A stretch of DNA of 6,877 nucleotides from an uncultured Clostridia bacterium (GCA_937892865.1 CALBJG010000079.1:1-6877); one strand, 5' to 3'; positions 1-5,720 are shown, counted from the stretch's first letter. Notes: generated by a model from the letters alone, not told the origin. A program made the numbers and translations.

Positions 1-1
1 G

Positions 2-547
2 AATACCAACGGCATTATCACCGTCAATGGCCACAGCTACGAAGACCCCGCTATGCAGACCGGCAACACCAACTTTGCGCTGCTGGTTTCCAAGCATTTC
101 TCCGAGCCCTTCAAGGACTCCAACGGCTACGGCGAATCCATTGCCCGTTTAAGTAATATGCTGGGCGGCGGTGTCATCGTTCAGCGCTTCGGCGACCTGA
201 TCCGTGGCCGCCGTTCCACCCCCAAGCGTATGGAGGATTCTTTCTTTACCCCCACCCTGAACGCCACCCCCGGCGACCTGAGCCTGGTGCTGCCCAAGCG
301 TATTTTGGACGGCATCATTGAGATGATCTATGCTCTCGACAAGGTTGCCCCCGGCACTGCCAATGATGATACTCTGCTTTACGGTGTGGAAGTCAAGTTC
401 TACAACATGGAAGTGGAAGTAAATGATAAACTCATGAGCCGCCATGAGGGTCTGTACATCATCGGTGACGGCAGCGGTATCACCCACTCTCTGTCCCACG
501 CATCCGCCAGTGGCGTCCATGTGGCAAGAGATATTGCAGAAAACTAA
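2..547 (+). CDS. FAD-dependent dehydrogenase, C-terminal part (COG2509-like)
   Basis: This is the last 181 codons of a gene that begins before the window; the frame is open from base 2 and ends with TAA. The first ATG (base 53) is internal, because the preceding codons already read as protein (NTNGIITVNGHSYEDPA). The C-terminal segment IIGDGSGITHSLSHASASG is typical of the end of FAD-binding flavoproteins, where a Gly-Asp pair contacts the flavin and a helix follows. Together with the 'RGRRST' and 'TLNATPGDLSLVLPKRI' stretches it resembles the uncharacterised NAD(FAD)-utilising dehydrogenases of COG2509, which are usually around 460-540 residues long. The N-terminal dinucleotide-binding fold lies outside the window. 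The substrate is unknown for this family, so no reaction is assigned. A strong terminator follows 4 bases after the stop, so the gene ends its transcription unit. Confidence 0.82.
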   Translation, partial: NTNGIITVNGHSYEDPAMQTGNTNFALLVSKHFSEPFKDSNGYGESIARLSNMLGGGVIVQRFGDLIRGRRSTPKRMEDSFFTPTLNATPGDLSLVLPKRILDGIIEMIYALDKVAPGTANDDTLLYGVEVKFYNMEVEVNDKLMSRHEGLYIIGDGSGITHSLSHASASGVHVARDIAEN

Positions 548-551
548 ACGG

Positions 552-589
552 ATCATGCCCTGCCTTTTGGCAGGGCATGATTGATTTTT
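552..589 (+). terminator. Rho-independent terminator after the FAD dehydrogenase gene
   Basis: A perfect 13-bp stem (552-564 pairs with 569-581, GC-rich core GCCCTGCC/GGCAGGGC) closes a TTTT loop. It is followed within three bases by a run of five T (585-589). It sits directly after the stop codon at 547 and separates this gene from the MazG-like gene. Confidence 0.9.
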
Positions 590-608
590 GGACGATTTAT
601 GGTATATT
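581..608 (+). promoter_or_regulatory. Probable sigma-A promoter of the MazG-like/traX unit
   Basis: A -35 box TTGATT (581-586) and a -10 box TATATT (603-608) lie 16 bases apart. The -35 overlaps the last base of the upstream terminator stem. Initiation near 615 would give a leader of about 25 bases before the start codon at 639. An alternative -35 TTGGAC (588-593) pairs only with a poorer -10 box. This is inferred from consensus matching. Confidence 0.5.
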
Positions 609-625
609 TGCAGTATGTATTCGTT

Positions 626-630
626 GGAGG
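626..630 (+). promoter_or_regulatory. Ribosome binding site that fixes the start of the MazG-like gene
   Basis: GGAGG lies 8 bases before the ATG at 639. Two other in-frame starts are less likely: the ATG at 633 would be only 2 bases away, and the TTG at 588 lies inside the promoter. Confidence 0.75.
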
Positions 631-638
631 AAATGAAC

Positions 639-974
639 ATGACAGTGAATGAATACCAGAATCTAGCCATGAGAACGCTGAATCCGGAACTGAGCAAACG
701 GGATGTGCTCATTAACAGCGTCATGGGCCTGTGCGGAGAATCCGGCGAGGCAATCGACATTGTGAAGAAGTGGATGGCCCACGGCCATGCGCTGGACAAA
801 GAACACCTTGCCAAAGAACTGGGGGATATTGCCTGGTATCTGGCGGAGGCGGCAACTGCCCTGGACATGGATCTGGAGGATATCCTGCAGGCCAATATTG
901 AAAAACTCAGGAAGCGTTATCCGGAAGGGTTTTCCTGCGAAAAATCCCGGATGCGGCTGGAAGGAGATCTCTGA
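639..974 (+). CDS. MazG-like nucleotide pyrophosphohydrolase
   Basis: A 111-residue protein of the all-alpha NTP pyrophosphohydrolase (MazG-like) superfamily. Members hydrolyse nucleoside triphosphates or modified dNTPs to the monophosphate and pyrophosphate, often as housecleaning enzymes in the cytoplasm. The metal-binding signature is visible as GESGEAID (Glu34, Glu37, Asp40) on one helix and ELGD (Glu60, Asp63) on the next. The distal helix carries the usual N-x-x-K-L-x-x-R-Y-P-x-G-F pattern (residues 86-98). Its length fits a single-domain family member, not the two-domain MazG of E. coli. The start at 639 is chosen for the GGAGG site 8 bases upstream. The stop overlaps the next gene's start (TGATG), so the pair is probably translationally coupled. 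The preferred nucleotide cannot be read from the sequence. Confidence 0.85.
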   Translation: MTVNEYQNLAMRTLNPELSKRDVLINSVMGLCGESGEAIDIVKKWMAHGHALDKEHLAKELGDIAWYLAEAATALDMDLEDILQANIEKLRKRYPEGFSCEKSRMRLEGDL

Positions 975-1693
975 TGATAGAAAATACAGATAAGCGGCTG
1001 CCCCAGGAAGTGCTGAAGATCATCGCCTGCATCACCATGCTGATCGACCACTTTGGACATGCCATCGTGCCCTGCCTTTCCACCACCAATATGGTGGATA
1101 TCTACTACACCTGCCGGATCATCGGCCGGATGGCCTTTCCTATCTACTGCTTCCTGCTGGTGGAGGGAATGTATCACACGAAAAATGCAGGCAAGTACAT
1201 CCTGCGTTTGGCCATCGGTATGCTGATCGCAGAGCTGCCCTTTGACATGCTGTTTGAAGGGCACTTTTGCTGGGCGTCCCAGAGCGTCATGGTCACCCTG
1301 ACCCTGGGTGCGGTCATGCTCTGGCTCATGAACAAGACCGAGAATAAGCTGCTGCAGGCTGTGACCGCAGTTCCCTTTGCGCTGCTTGCCGAGCTTGCTA
1401 AATGCGACTACGGCGGATGGGGCATTGCAATGATCGCGATGTTTGCCATCATCGAGCAGCTTCCCTTCCAGATCATGCTGTTGGGTGCCATCAGTGTGCT
1501 GATGCCCTCTGCGAAGGTTGCCTTTGGCAGCATGAACATCTCTGTGCAGATGTTCTCCATTCTGGGTATGCTGCCCATCTACTTCTACTCCGGCGAAAAG
1601 CTGACAGACAGTAAAGCTGTCCAGTGGGCCTTCTACCTGTTCTACCCCCTGCATATCCTGATTTTGTGGCTGGTTTTACAGGTTCTGGGTTAA
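974..1693 (+). CDS. TraX family integral membrane protein
   Basis: A 239-residue, very hydrophobic protein with about seven to eight predicted membrane segments. Family landmarks of TraX (PF05857) are visible: LKIIACITMLIDHFG near the N-terminus (Asp25, His26), CRIIGRMAFPIYCFLLVEGM (residues 47-66), LRLAIGMLIAELPFD (77-91), YGGWG (146-150) and a C-terminal FYLFYPLH (220-227). In the F plasmid TraX acetylates the pilin N-terminus. Chromosomal Firmicute members are common but of unknown substrate; an acyltransferase-type activity at the membrane is inference. AAGGAG (961-966) lies 7 bases before the ATG at 974, and the start overlaps the upstream stop by one base. No conjugation genes lie in the window, so a role in pilus formation is not supported. 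No clear terminator follows; asnS begins with its own promoter 18 bases after the stop. Confidence 0.85.
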   Translation: MIENTDKRLPQEVLKIIACITMLIDHFGHAIVPCLSTTNMVDIYYTCRIIGRMAFPIYCFLLVEGMYHTKNAGKYILRLAIGMLIAELPFDMLFEGHFCWASQSVMVTLTLGAVMLWLMNKTENKLLQAVTAVPFALLAELAKCDYGGWGIAMIAMFAIIEQLPFQIMLLGAISVLMPSAKVAFGSMNISVQMFSILGMLPIYFYSGEKLTDSKAVQWAFYLFYPLHILILWLVLQVLG

Positions 1694-1710
1694 AAAATTC
1701 CGGTTACCCC

Positions 1711-1739
1711 TTGTAAAATCTTGCCGTTTGGCGTATACT
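1711..1739 (+). promoter_or_regulatory. Sigma-A promoter of asnS
   Basis: TTGTAA (1711-1716) and TATACT (1734-1739) are separated by 17 bases. Initiation near 1746 gives a leader of about 35 bases, too short for a T-box or other large riboswitch. Confidence 0.75.
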
Positions 1740-1768
1740 TTACTATTATGCAAATTAGCAAGCAAGAG

Positions 1769-1772
1769 AGGA
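1769..1772 (+). promoter_or_regulatory. Ribosome binding site that fixes the asnS start
   Basis: AGGA, within AGAGAGGATA, lies 8 bases before the ATG at 1781. The frame is open further upstream to a TTG at 1721, but that codon lies inside the promoter spacer and would precede the transcript start. Confidence 0.65.
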
Positions 1773-1780
1773 TAAGACAT

Positions 1781-3172
1781 ATGGAACTGATTTCTGTTCG
1801 CGAGCTGTACAAAAACACCGCAGCCTATGCTGACAAGAGCATTGAGATCGGCGGTTGGGTACGCAATCGCCGTCCTTCCAAGCAGTTTGGCTTCATCATG
1901 CTGAACGACGGCACCTACTTCAACCCCGTACAGATCGTTTATAATGATACCATCGAAAACTTCCAGGAGATCTCCAAGATCAACATCGGCGCTGCCCTGA
2001 TCATCAAGGGTACTGTAGTGCTGACCCCCGATTCCAAGCAGCCCTTTGAGATCCAGGCGGAGACTGTCACCGTTGAGGGCCCCTCCACCGGCGACTACCC
2101 CCTGCAGCCCAAGCGCCACTCTATGGAGTTCCTGCGTACCATTACCCACCTGCGTCCCAGAACCAACACCTTCCAGGCTGTGTTCCGTGTTCGCTCCCTG
2201 GCTGCTATGGCCATCCACCAGTTCTTCCAGGACCGTGACTTCATCTATGTCCACACCCCCCTGATCACCGGCTCCGACTGCGAGGGTGCAGGCGAGATGT
2301 TCCAGGTCACCACTTTGGATCTGAACAATGTGCCGAAAACAGAAGACGGCAAGGTGGACTTTTCTCAGGACTTCTATGGCAAGCCCACTAACCTGACCGT
2401 GTCCGGTCAACTCAACGGCGAAACTTTCGCCATGGCATTTAAGAATATCTATACCTTTGGCCCCACTTTCCGGGCAGAAAACTCCAATACCACCCGCCAC
2501 GCCGCGGAGTTTTGGATGATCGAGCCGGAGATCGCTTTTGCAGATCTTTCCGATGATATGCGCCTTGCGGAGGATATGATCAAGTACATCATTTCTTATG
2601 TGCTGGAGCGGGCTCCCGAGGAAATGAACTTCTTCAATCAATTTGTGGATAAGGGCCTGCTGGATCGACTCAACCATGTGGTCAACTCCGATTTCGGTCA
2701 TATTACCTACACCGAGGCTATCGAGATTCTGGAGAAGCACAATGAGGAGTTTGCTTATCCTGTTCACTGGGGCAGCGATCTGCAGACTGAGCACGAGCGC
2801 TATCTGACAGAGGTGGTCTTCCAGCGTCCCGTCTTTGTTACCGACTATCCCAAGGAGATCAAAGCCTTCTATATGAAACTCAATCCCGACGGCAAGACCG
2901 TTGCGGCAATGGACTGTCTGGTACCCGGTATCGGCGAGATCATCGGCGGCAGCCAGCGTGAGGACGACTATGAGATCCTGAAGAGCCGTATCGAGGAACT
3001 GGGTATGAATCCCGAGGATTACGGTTTCTATATGGACCTGCGGAAATACGGCTCCGCCCGCCATGCCGGTTTCGGTCTGGGCTTCGAGCGTTGCGTAATG
3101 TATCTGACCGGTATGGGCAATATCCGTGATGTGCTGCCCTTCCCCAGAACTGTTGGCAACTGTGAATTGTAA
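1781..3172 (+). CDS. asnS: Asparaginyl-tRNA synthetase (AsnRS)
   Basis: A 463-residue class IIb aminoacyl-tRNA synthetase that activates asparagine with ATP and attaches it to tRNA-Asn in the cytoplasm. An N-terminal OB-fold anticodon-binding domain (about residues 15-105, with IGGWVRNRR) precedes the catalytic core. Motif 1 ends at Pro160 (IYVHTP). Motif 2 holds FRAEN (Phe230-Arg231-Ala232-Glu233) followed by a conserved HAAEFWMIEPE. Motif 3 is GLGFER with its ATP-binding Arg at 437. The long insertion containing DLNNVPKTEDGKVDFSQDFYG and TNLTVSGQL before motif 2 separates bacterial AsnRS from AspRS. Length matches E. coli AsnS (466). The C-terminus reads FPRTVGNCEL; Val458 stands where Pro is usual. 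It has its own promoter and terminator, so it is a single-gene unit next to asnA on the other strand. Confidence 0.97.
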   Translation: MELISVRELYKNTAAYADKSIEIGGWVRNRRPSKQFGFIMLNDGTYFNPVQIVYNDTIENFQEISKINIGAALIIKGTVVLTPDSKQPFEIQAETVTVEGPSTGDYPLQPKRHSMEFLRTITHLRPRTNTFQAVFRVRSLAAMAIHQFFQDRDFIYVHTPLITGSDCEGAGEMFQVTTLDLNNVPKTEDGKVDFSQDFYGKPTNLTVSGQLNGETFAMAFKNIYTFGPTFRAENSNTTRHAAEFWMIEPEIAFADLSDDMRLAEDMIKYIISYVLERAPEEMNFFNQFVDKGLLDRLNHVVNSDFGHITYTEAIEILEKHNEEFAYPVHWGSDLQTEHERYLTEVVFQRPVFVTDYPKEIKAFYMKLNPDGKTVAAMDCLVPGIGEIIGGSQREDDYEILKSRIEELGMNPEDYGFYMDLRKYGSARHAGFGLGFERCVMYLTGMGNIRDVLPFPRTVGNCEL

Positions 3173-3207
3173 ACCGGAGGGTAAGGTCGTAAAACAGAAA
3201 ATATCTA

Positions 3208-3245
3208 TGCGAGGCTTGCTGTGCGAGCCTCGCAGTTTTTGTTTT
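3208..3245 (+). terminator. Rho-independent terminator of asnS
   Basis: A stem of 12 pairs (3208-3219 with 3223-3234, one T-G wobble, GC-rich GCGAGGC/GCCTCGC) closes a three-base loop. It is followed by TTTTT (3236-3240), one G and TTTT. It lies 35 bases after the asnS stop. Confidence 0.88.
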
Positions 3246-3250
3246 CAGAT

Positions 3251-3277
3251 AAAAGGCCTGCTTACGCAAGGCGTTTT
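3251..3277. terminator. Possible second terminator-like hairpin behind asnS
   Basis: GCCTGC (3256-3261) pairs with GCAAGGC (3266-3272) with one bulged A around a TTAC loop. The hairpin is flanked by AAAA (3251-3254) and TTTT (3274-3277), so either strand reads as a short stem with a weak T-tract. A third perfect hairpin, GATTTG/CAAATC, follows at 3278-3294 without a T-tract. The remaining bases to 3398 hold no recognised gene or site. Confidence 0.35.
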
Positions 3278-3414
3278 GATTTGCTGCACAAATCGAGCCG
3301 GCGTTATTGCCTTCTTCTGCATCTTCGGCGGCCGTTTTTTGCGCCATTTTTTCGAAAATTTTCCGGCCATATATTTGATTTCACAGCATATCCTACTGAA
3401 GGAGGTGTTGTGGA

Positions 3415-3840
3415 ATGCGGCGGTTTCGAAGTGTTTTTGTCATTTGTTTTATGATAGCCGCGTTTTTTTGCGGATGCGGCCAAAAAGGATCCACGCCTCC
3501 ACGGCCGACAGGGAGCCGGGTGGTTACACAGATCGATGTAACTTGTAAAAAAGGTCAATCTGCTCTGCGGTGGCAATACACAGCCCAAGAAAAGATGGAG
3601 GCGATCTTGCTGTATTTGCGGCTGTTGCACCGGGGTGGAGATGCTCAGGTAGATCCCCAAAGAGTGGAGGGCGATTACTATGAAATATTGCTCCATTATT
3701 CAGACGGCGGTCGCCGGGTCTACTACCAGCACGCAGACAGTTACCTTTCCGATAACTATAAACCCTGGCAGAAAATAGATAAGGAACAGGCAAAGAATCT
3801 GTTTCCTCTTTTGCAAAGTATGCCCAGTGATATTTTATAA
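3415..3840 (+). CDS. Small putative lipoprotein of unknown function
   Basis: A 141-residue protein that is not recognised as a named family. The N-terminus is a short lipoprotein-type signal: positive MRRFR, a hydrophobic stretch (VFVICFMIAAFF, residues 7-18), then FCGC with a candidate lipidated Cys21. The match to the lipobox is imperfect, since Cys rather than Ala or Ser is at -2, and Cys19 is an extra cysteine. After a Gly/Pro-rich linker comes a soluble domain with YLRLLHRGG (67-75), YYEILLHYSDGGRRVYYQ (88-105) and a C-terminal NLFPLLQSMPSD. This suggests a small alpha/beta domain exposed outside the membrane. AAGGAGG (3399-3405) lies 9 bases before the ATG. TATATT at 3370-3375 is a possible -10 box, but no good -35 goes with it. 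It converges on asnA and shares its terminator. Confidence 0.75.
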   Translation: MRRFRSVFVICFMIAAFFCGCGQKGSTPPRPTGSRVVTQIDVTCKKGQSALRWQYTAQEKMEAILLYLRLLHRGGDAQVDPQRVEGDYYEILLHYSDGGRRVYYQHADSYLSDNYKPWQKIDKEQAKNLFPLLQSMPSDIL

Positions 3841-3845
3841 ATGCA

Positions 3846-3873
3846 AAAGCCGGCTACTTATGTAGCCGGCTTT
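3846..3873. terminator. Shared bidirectional terminator between the lipoprotein gene and asnA
   Basis: A perfect 12-bp stem (3846-3857 with 3862-3873, core GCCGGCTAC/GTAGCCGGC) closes a TTAT loop. It starts 5 bases after the lipoprotein stop and lies 4 bases from the asnA stop. Read on the minus strand the stem is followed by TTTTGCATTT, so it serves asnA best. On the plus strand only TTT follows the GC core. Confidence 0.85.
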
Positions 3874-3877
3874 GATC

Positions 3878-4885
3878 TTACAGCAGGGGGATGTTGTTTT
3901 CTTCACAGATACGAATGGTCTCCGCATCCCACAGACCGCACTGCACTTCACCGATGTGGGCGCAGCCGATCAGCAGCATACACAACCGGCTCTGTCCGAT
4001 ACCGCCGCCTACGGTCAGGGGCAGTTCGTCGTTTAAAAGCATTTTGTGGAAAGGCAGTTCCCGGCGGTGATCGCAACCGGCGGCAGTGAGTTGCCGGTCC
4101 ATCGCGGCGGGGTCTACCCGGATGCCCATGGAAGAGATCTCAAAAGCGCAATCCAACAGTTCATTGTAGAAGATCAGGTCGCCGTTGAGGGTCCAGTCAT
4201 CGTAGTCCGGCGCCCGGTTGCCGTGGGAGATGCCGGAACGCATTTTTCCGCCGATGCCGATGATGAAAGCGGTCTTGTGTTCTTTCAGAAATGCATACTC
4301 CCGTTGCTCCGGGGTCAGATCCGGATATTGATCTTCCAGTTCCTGGGCAGTAACGAAGGTCACTTGCCGTTTCAGCCGGGCGTTGATCTGGGGAAATGCG
4401 ATCTTCAGAGACTCACTTACATCACAGATGGTATTGGCAATGTCTGTAACGGTCTTTTTTAAGTATGCAAGGTTGCGGTCTTCCTTGGAGATGATCCGCT
4501 CCCAGTCCCACTGGTCCACATAGATGGAATGGATGTTATCCAGATCTTCATCACGGCGAATGGCGTTCATATCGGTATAAAGACCTTCGTGCATACCGAA
4601 ACCGTAGCGCTTCAGCGCCAGACGTTTCCATTTTGCAAGAGAATGTACCACCTGGGCATCATCCCCAATGGCGGGAATATCAAAAGCAACAGCCCGCTCT
4701 TTACCGCTGAGGTCATCGTTCAGACCGGATGCGGATTTGACGAACAGGGGAGCGGAAACACGCTTTAAATGCAGTGTTTCGGTAAACTCGGTTTGAAACA
4801 GCCGCTTGGTCAGCGCGATGGCTCTTTGCAGGTCATAACTGTTTAAAACAGGGCGGTAGCCCTGGGGCAGGATCACTTTATTCAT
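3878..4885 (-). CDS. asnA: Aspartate-ammonia ligase (ammonia-dependent asparagine synthetase A)
   Basis: A 335-residue cytoplasmic enzyme that makes asparagine from aspartate, ammonia and ATP, releasing AMP and pyrophosphate. It has the class II synthetase-like fold, related to the AsnRS/AspRS catalytic core but without an anticodon-binding domain. Family segments visible are SASGLNDDLSGKERAVAFDI (51-70), IHSIYVDQWDWE (118-129), GKMRSGISHGNRAPDYDDW (213-231) and the motif-3-like LPLTVGGGIGQSR ending in Arg300. Length agrees with E. coli AsnA (330). The ATG at 4885 is supported by an AAGGA site (4896-4900) 10 bases away and by a strong promoter just upstream. It is the last gene on its strand and ends in the shared hairpin. 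No T-box or asparagine-sensing leader fits in the short upstream region. Confidence 0.96.
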   Translation of the reverse strand: MNKVILPQGYRPVLNSYDLQRAIALTKRLFQTEFTETLHLKRVSAPLFVKSASGLNDDLSGKERAVAFDIPAIGDDAQVVHSLAKWKRLALKRYGFGMHEGLYTDMNAIRRDEDLDNIHSIYVDQWDWERIISKEDRNLAYLKKTVTDIANTICDVSESLKIAFPQINARLKRQVTFVTAQELEDQYPDLTPEQREYAFLKEHKTAFIIGIGGKMRSGISHGNRAPDYDDWTLNGDLIFYNELLDCAFEISSMGIRVDPAAMDRQLTAAGCDHRRELPFHKMLLNDELPLTVGGGIGQSRLCMLLIGCAHIGEVQCGLWDAETIRICEENNIPLL

Positions 4886-4919
4886 AAATAGCCTATCCTT
4901 CCGGGAAAATATTGGGTTT

Positions 4920-4948
4920 AGTATACCACGCCCGGACAGTTAAGTCAA
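4920..4948 (-). promoter_or_regulatory. Strong sigma-A promoter of asnA
   Basis: Read on the minus strand, TTGACT (4948-4943) and TATACT (4925-4920) are separated by 17 bases. Initiation near 4913 leaves a leader of roughly 28 bases. A spaced inverted repeat CCGGG/CCCGG (4901-4905 and 4931-4935) brackets the -10 box and start region, but it is too short to call an operator. No terminator is seen between the ECF gene and asnA, so some read-through is also possible. Confidence 0.82.
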
Positions 4949-4951
4949 TAT

Positions 4952-5536
4952 TCACCGGGGAGACAGATGGTTTTTCTCCAGCGCCTTGCTGATGGCGATG
5001 GCAAGCAGCGGCGCGCAGATAATGGCAATGGCGGCGTTGAATATAGTGGCAGGCAATTTATCCACCACATTGACCCAGGCGGTGGCAGGGGTAAGGCCTG
5101 ACAGCAGCATACCGTTATAGAAATAACTCTTGGAAAGGTAAATGACGGCATATGCGACAGCGCCGGCGACAGTGGCAAGATAGGCTTTGCCGCAACTTTT
5201 GGCATTGCGGGCGCTCCAGGGGTTGTTGCCGCTCCAAGCCACAAACCCGGCTATAAGACCGTAAGCGCCTTTGGTCAAAAAGGTGATCCAGCATTCGGAA
5301 ATGTAGAACGGATCAAACATATCGTAAATGGCGGAGCCAAGACCGGCAGCAAGACCGCCCAGCCATGGCCCTAACAGAATACCGGAAAGAGCGCACATAA
5401 TGTTGCCCAAATGGAAGGCAGATGTGCCGGCAATGGTGACGGGGATCTTGATACGCAAGGCAGAACCGGCAGTGGTCAAAGCGGCCAGCAACGCAATCAT
5501 TACAATTTTTTTCGTAGAAAATCTCGGTTGATTCAT
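4952..5536 (-). CDS. ECF transporter S component, substrate unknown
   Basis: A 194-residue integral membrane protein of the size and pattern of substrate-binding (S) subunits of energy-coupling-factor vitamin transporters. The first helix carries an AxxxA pattern (Ala15/Ala19 and Ala19/Ala23), which in this family contacts the T subunit. Next come FHLGNIMCALSGILLGPWLG (41-60), GGLAAGLGSAIYDMFDP (60-76) and TFLTKGAYGLIAGFVAW (85-101), with three more hydrophobic segments to about residue 184. This Gly-rich pattern matches the general ECF S-component family (PF12822 or PF07155 type). No energising EcfA/EcfT genes are adjacent, so it probably shares a module encoded elsewhere (group II arrangement). 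A perfect AAGGAGG (5544-5550) lies 7 bases from the start. The short leader leaves no room for a vitamin riboswitch, so the cargo cannot be inferred from regulation. Confidence 0.87.
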   Translation of the reverse strand: MNQPRFSTKKIVMIALLAALTTAGSALRIKIPVTIAGTSAFHLGNIMCALSGILLGPWLGGLAAGLGSAIYDMFDPFYISECWITFLTKGAYGLIAGFVAWSGNNPWSARNAKSCGKAYLATVAGAVAYAVIYLSKSYFYNGMLLSGLTPATAWVNVVDKLPATIFNAAIAIICAPLLAIAISKALEKNHLSPR

Positions 5537-5560
5537 AAGGAAGCCTCCTTGGAAAGTATG

Positions 5561-5575
5561 GTGCTATTGTAGCAC
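5561..5575. repeat. 15-base palindrome over the ECF gene promoter, possible operator
   Basis: GTGCTA (5561-5566) and TAGCAC (5570-5575) form a perfect inverted repeat around TTG. It overlaps the whole extended -10 element of the minus-strand promoter. A repressor bound here would block initiation. A chance palindrome is the alternative. Confidence 0.4.
5566..5574 (-). promoter_or_regulatory. Extended -10 promoter of the ECF S-component gene
   Basis: On the minus strand TGCTACAAT (5574-5566) forms an extended -10 element (TG, one base, TACAAT). No convincing -35 box is present at the usual distance, as expected for this promoter type. Initiation near 5559 gives a leader of about 23 bases with AAGGAGG. 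Confidence 0.55.
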
Positions 5576-5578
5576 ACG

Positions 5579-5624
5579 CTGGCAATAATTAAAGAGCCAA
5601 TTTTTTATAAAAAACTAATGCCAG
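5579..5624. repeat. Nested inverted repeats in the divergent intergenic region
   Basis: CTGGCA (5579-5584) and TGCCAG (5619-5624) form an outer inverted repeat. Inside it is a perfect 14-base AT-only palindrome, TTTTTTATAAAAAA (5601-5614). The region lies between the two divergent promoters. Its role is unknown; it could be an AT-rich upstream element, a protein site or a weak terminator. Confidence 0.4.
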
Positions 5625-5657
5625 ACAGAGAAAATGCAGTAAATAGCAAACTGGCTG

Positions 5658-5687
5658 TTTACAGATACCGTGGCTATGTGGTATGAT
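5658..5687 (+). promoter_or_regulatory. Promoter of the exonuclease gene
   Basis: TTTACA (5658-5663) and TATGAT (5682-5687) lie 18 bases apart, and TG at 5679-5680 makes the -10 box an extended one. Initiation near 5694 gives a leader of about 27 bases. Confidence 0.7.
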
Positions 5688-5720
5688 ATTCGGAGTATAA
5701 CAAACAGAGGATGAACAGTA

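Noticed and set aside
149..895. A 248-codon minus-strand frame across the dehydrogenase, terminator and MazG-like gene
   Set aside because: It is antisense to two well-supported genes and to a terminator hairpin, with no homology pattern.
974..1693. TraX as a sign of a conjugative element
   Set aside because: No other transfer, integrase or plasmid genes are near, and neighbours are housekeeping genes. TraX-family proteins are common on Firmicute chromosomes.
1694..1780. Possible T-box leader in front of asnS
   Set aside because: The gap is only 87 bases, contains a good promoter at 1711-1739 and leaves about 35 bases of leader. No T-box sequence or terminator/antiterminator pair is present.
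1676..3064. A 462-codon open frame on the minus strand opposite asnS
   Set aside because: It lies almost wholly inside a clear AsnRS gene, has no recognisable domain and no suitable ribosome binding site. Long antisense frames arise easily from the codon bias of well-expressed genes.
2940..3347. A 135-codon minus-strand frame beginning MAQKTAAEDAEEG in the gap behind asnS
   Set aside because: There is no ribosome binding site before its start, it crosses the asnS terminator and then runs antisense through the asnS coding region. The composition looks like translated repeat and hairpin sequence.
3126..3548. A 140-codon plus-strand frame spanning the asnS end and the lipoprotein start
   Set aside because: It runs through the asnS stop region, a strong terminator and the lipoprotein's ribosome binding site, in a different frame from both genes, and its product resembles nothing known.
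5606..5617. TATAAAAAACTA, resembling the A-rich tail of preQ1-I riboswitches, next to an ECF transporter gene
   Set aside because: The tail-like bases read on the plus strand toward the exonuclease, while the ECF gene is on the minus strand. No G/C-rich P1 hairpin with a loop complementary to the tail precedes them. They lie upstream of the exonuclease promoter and would not be in its transcript. The match comes largely from the A/T palindrome.
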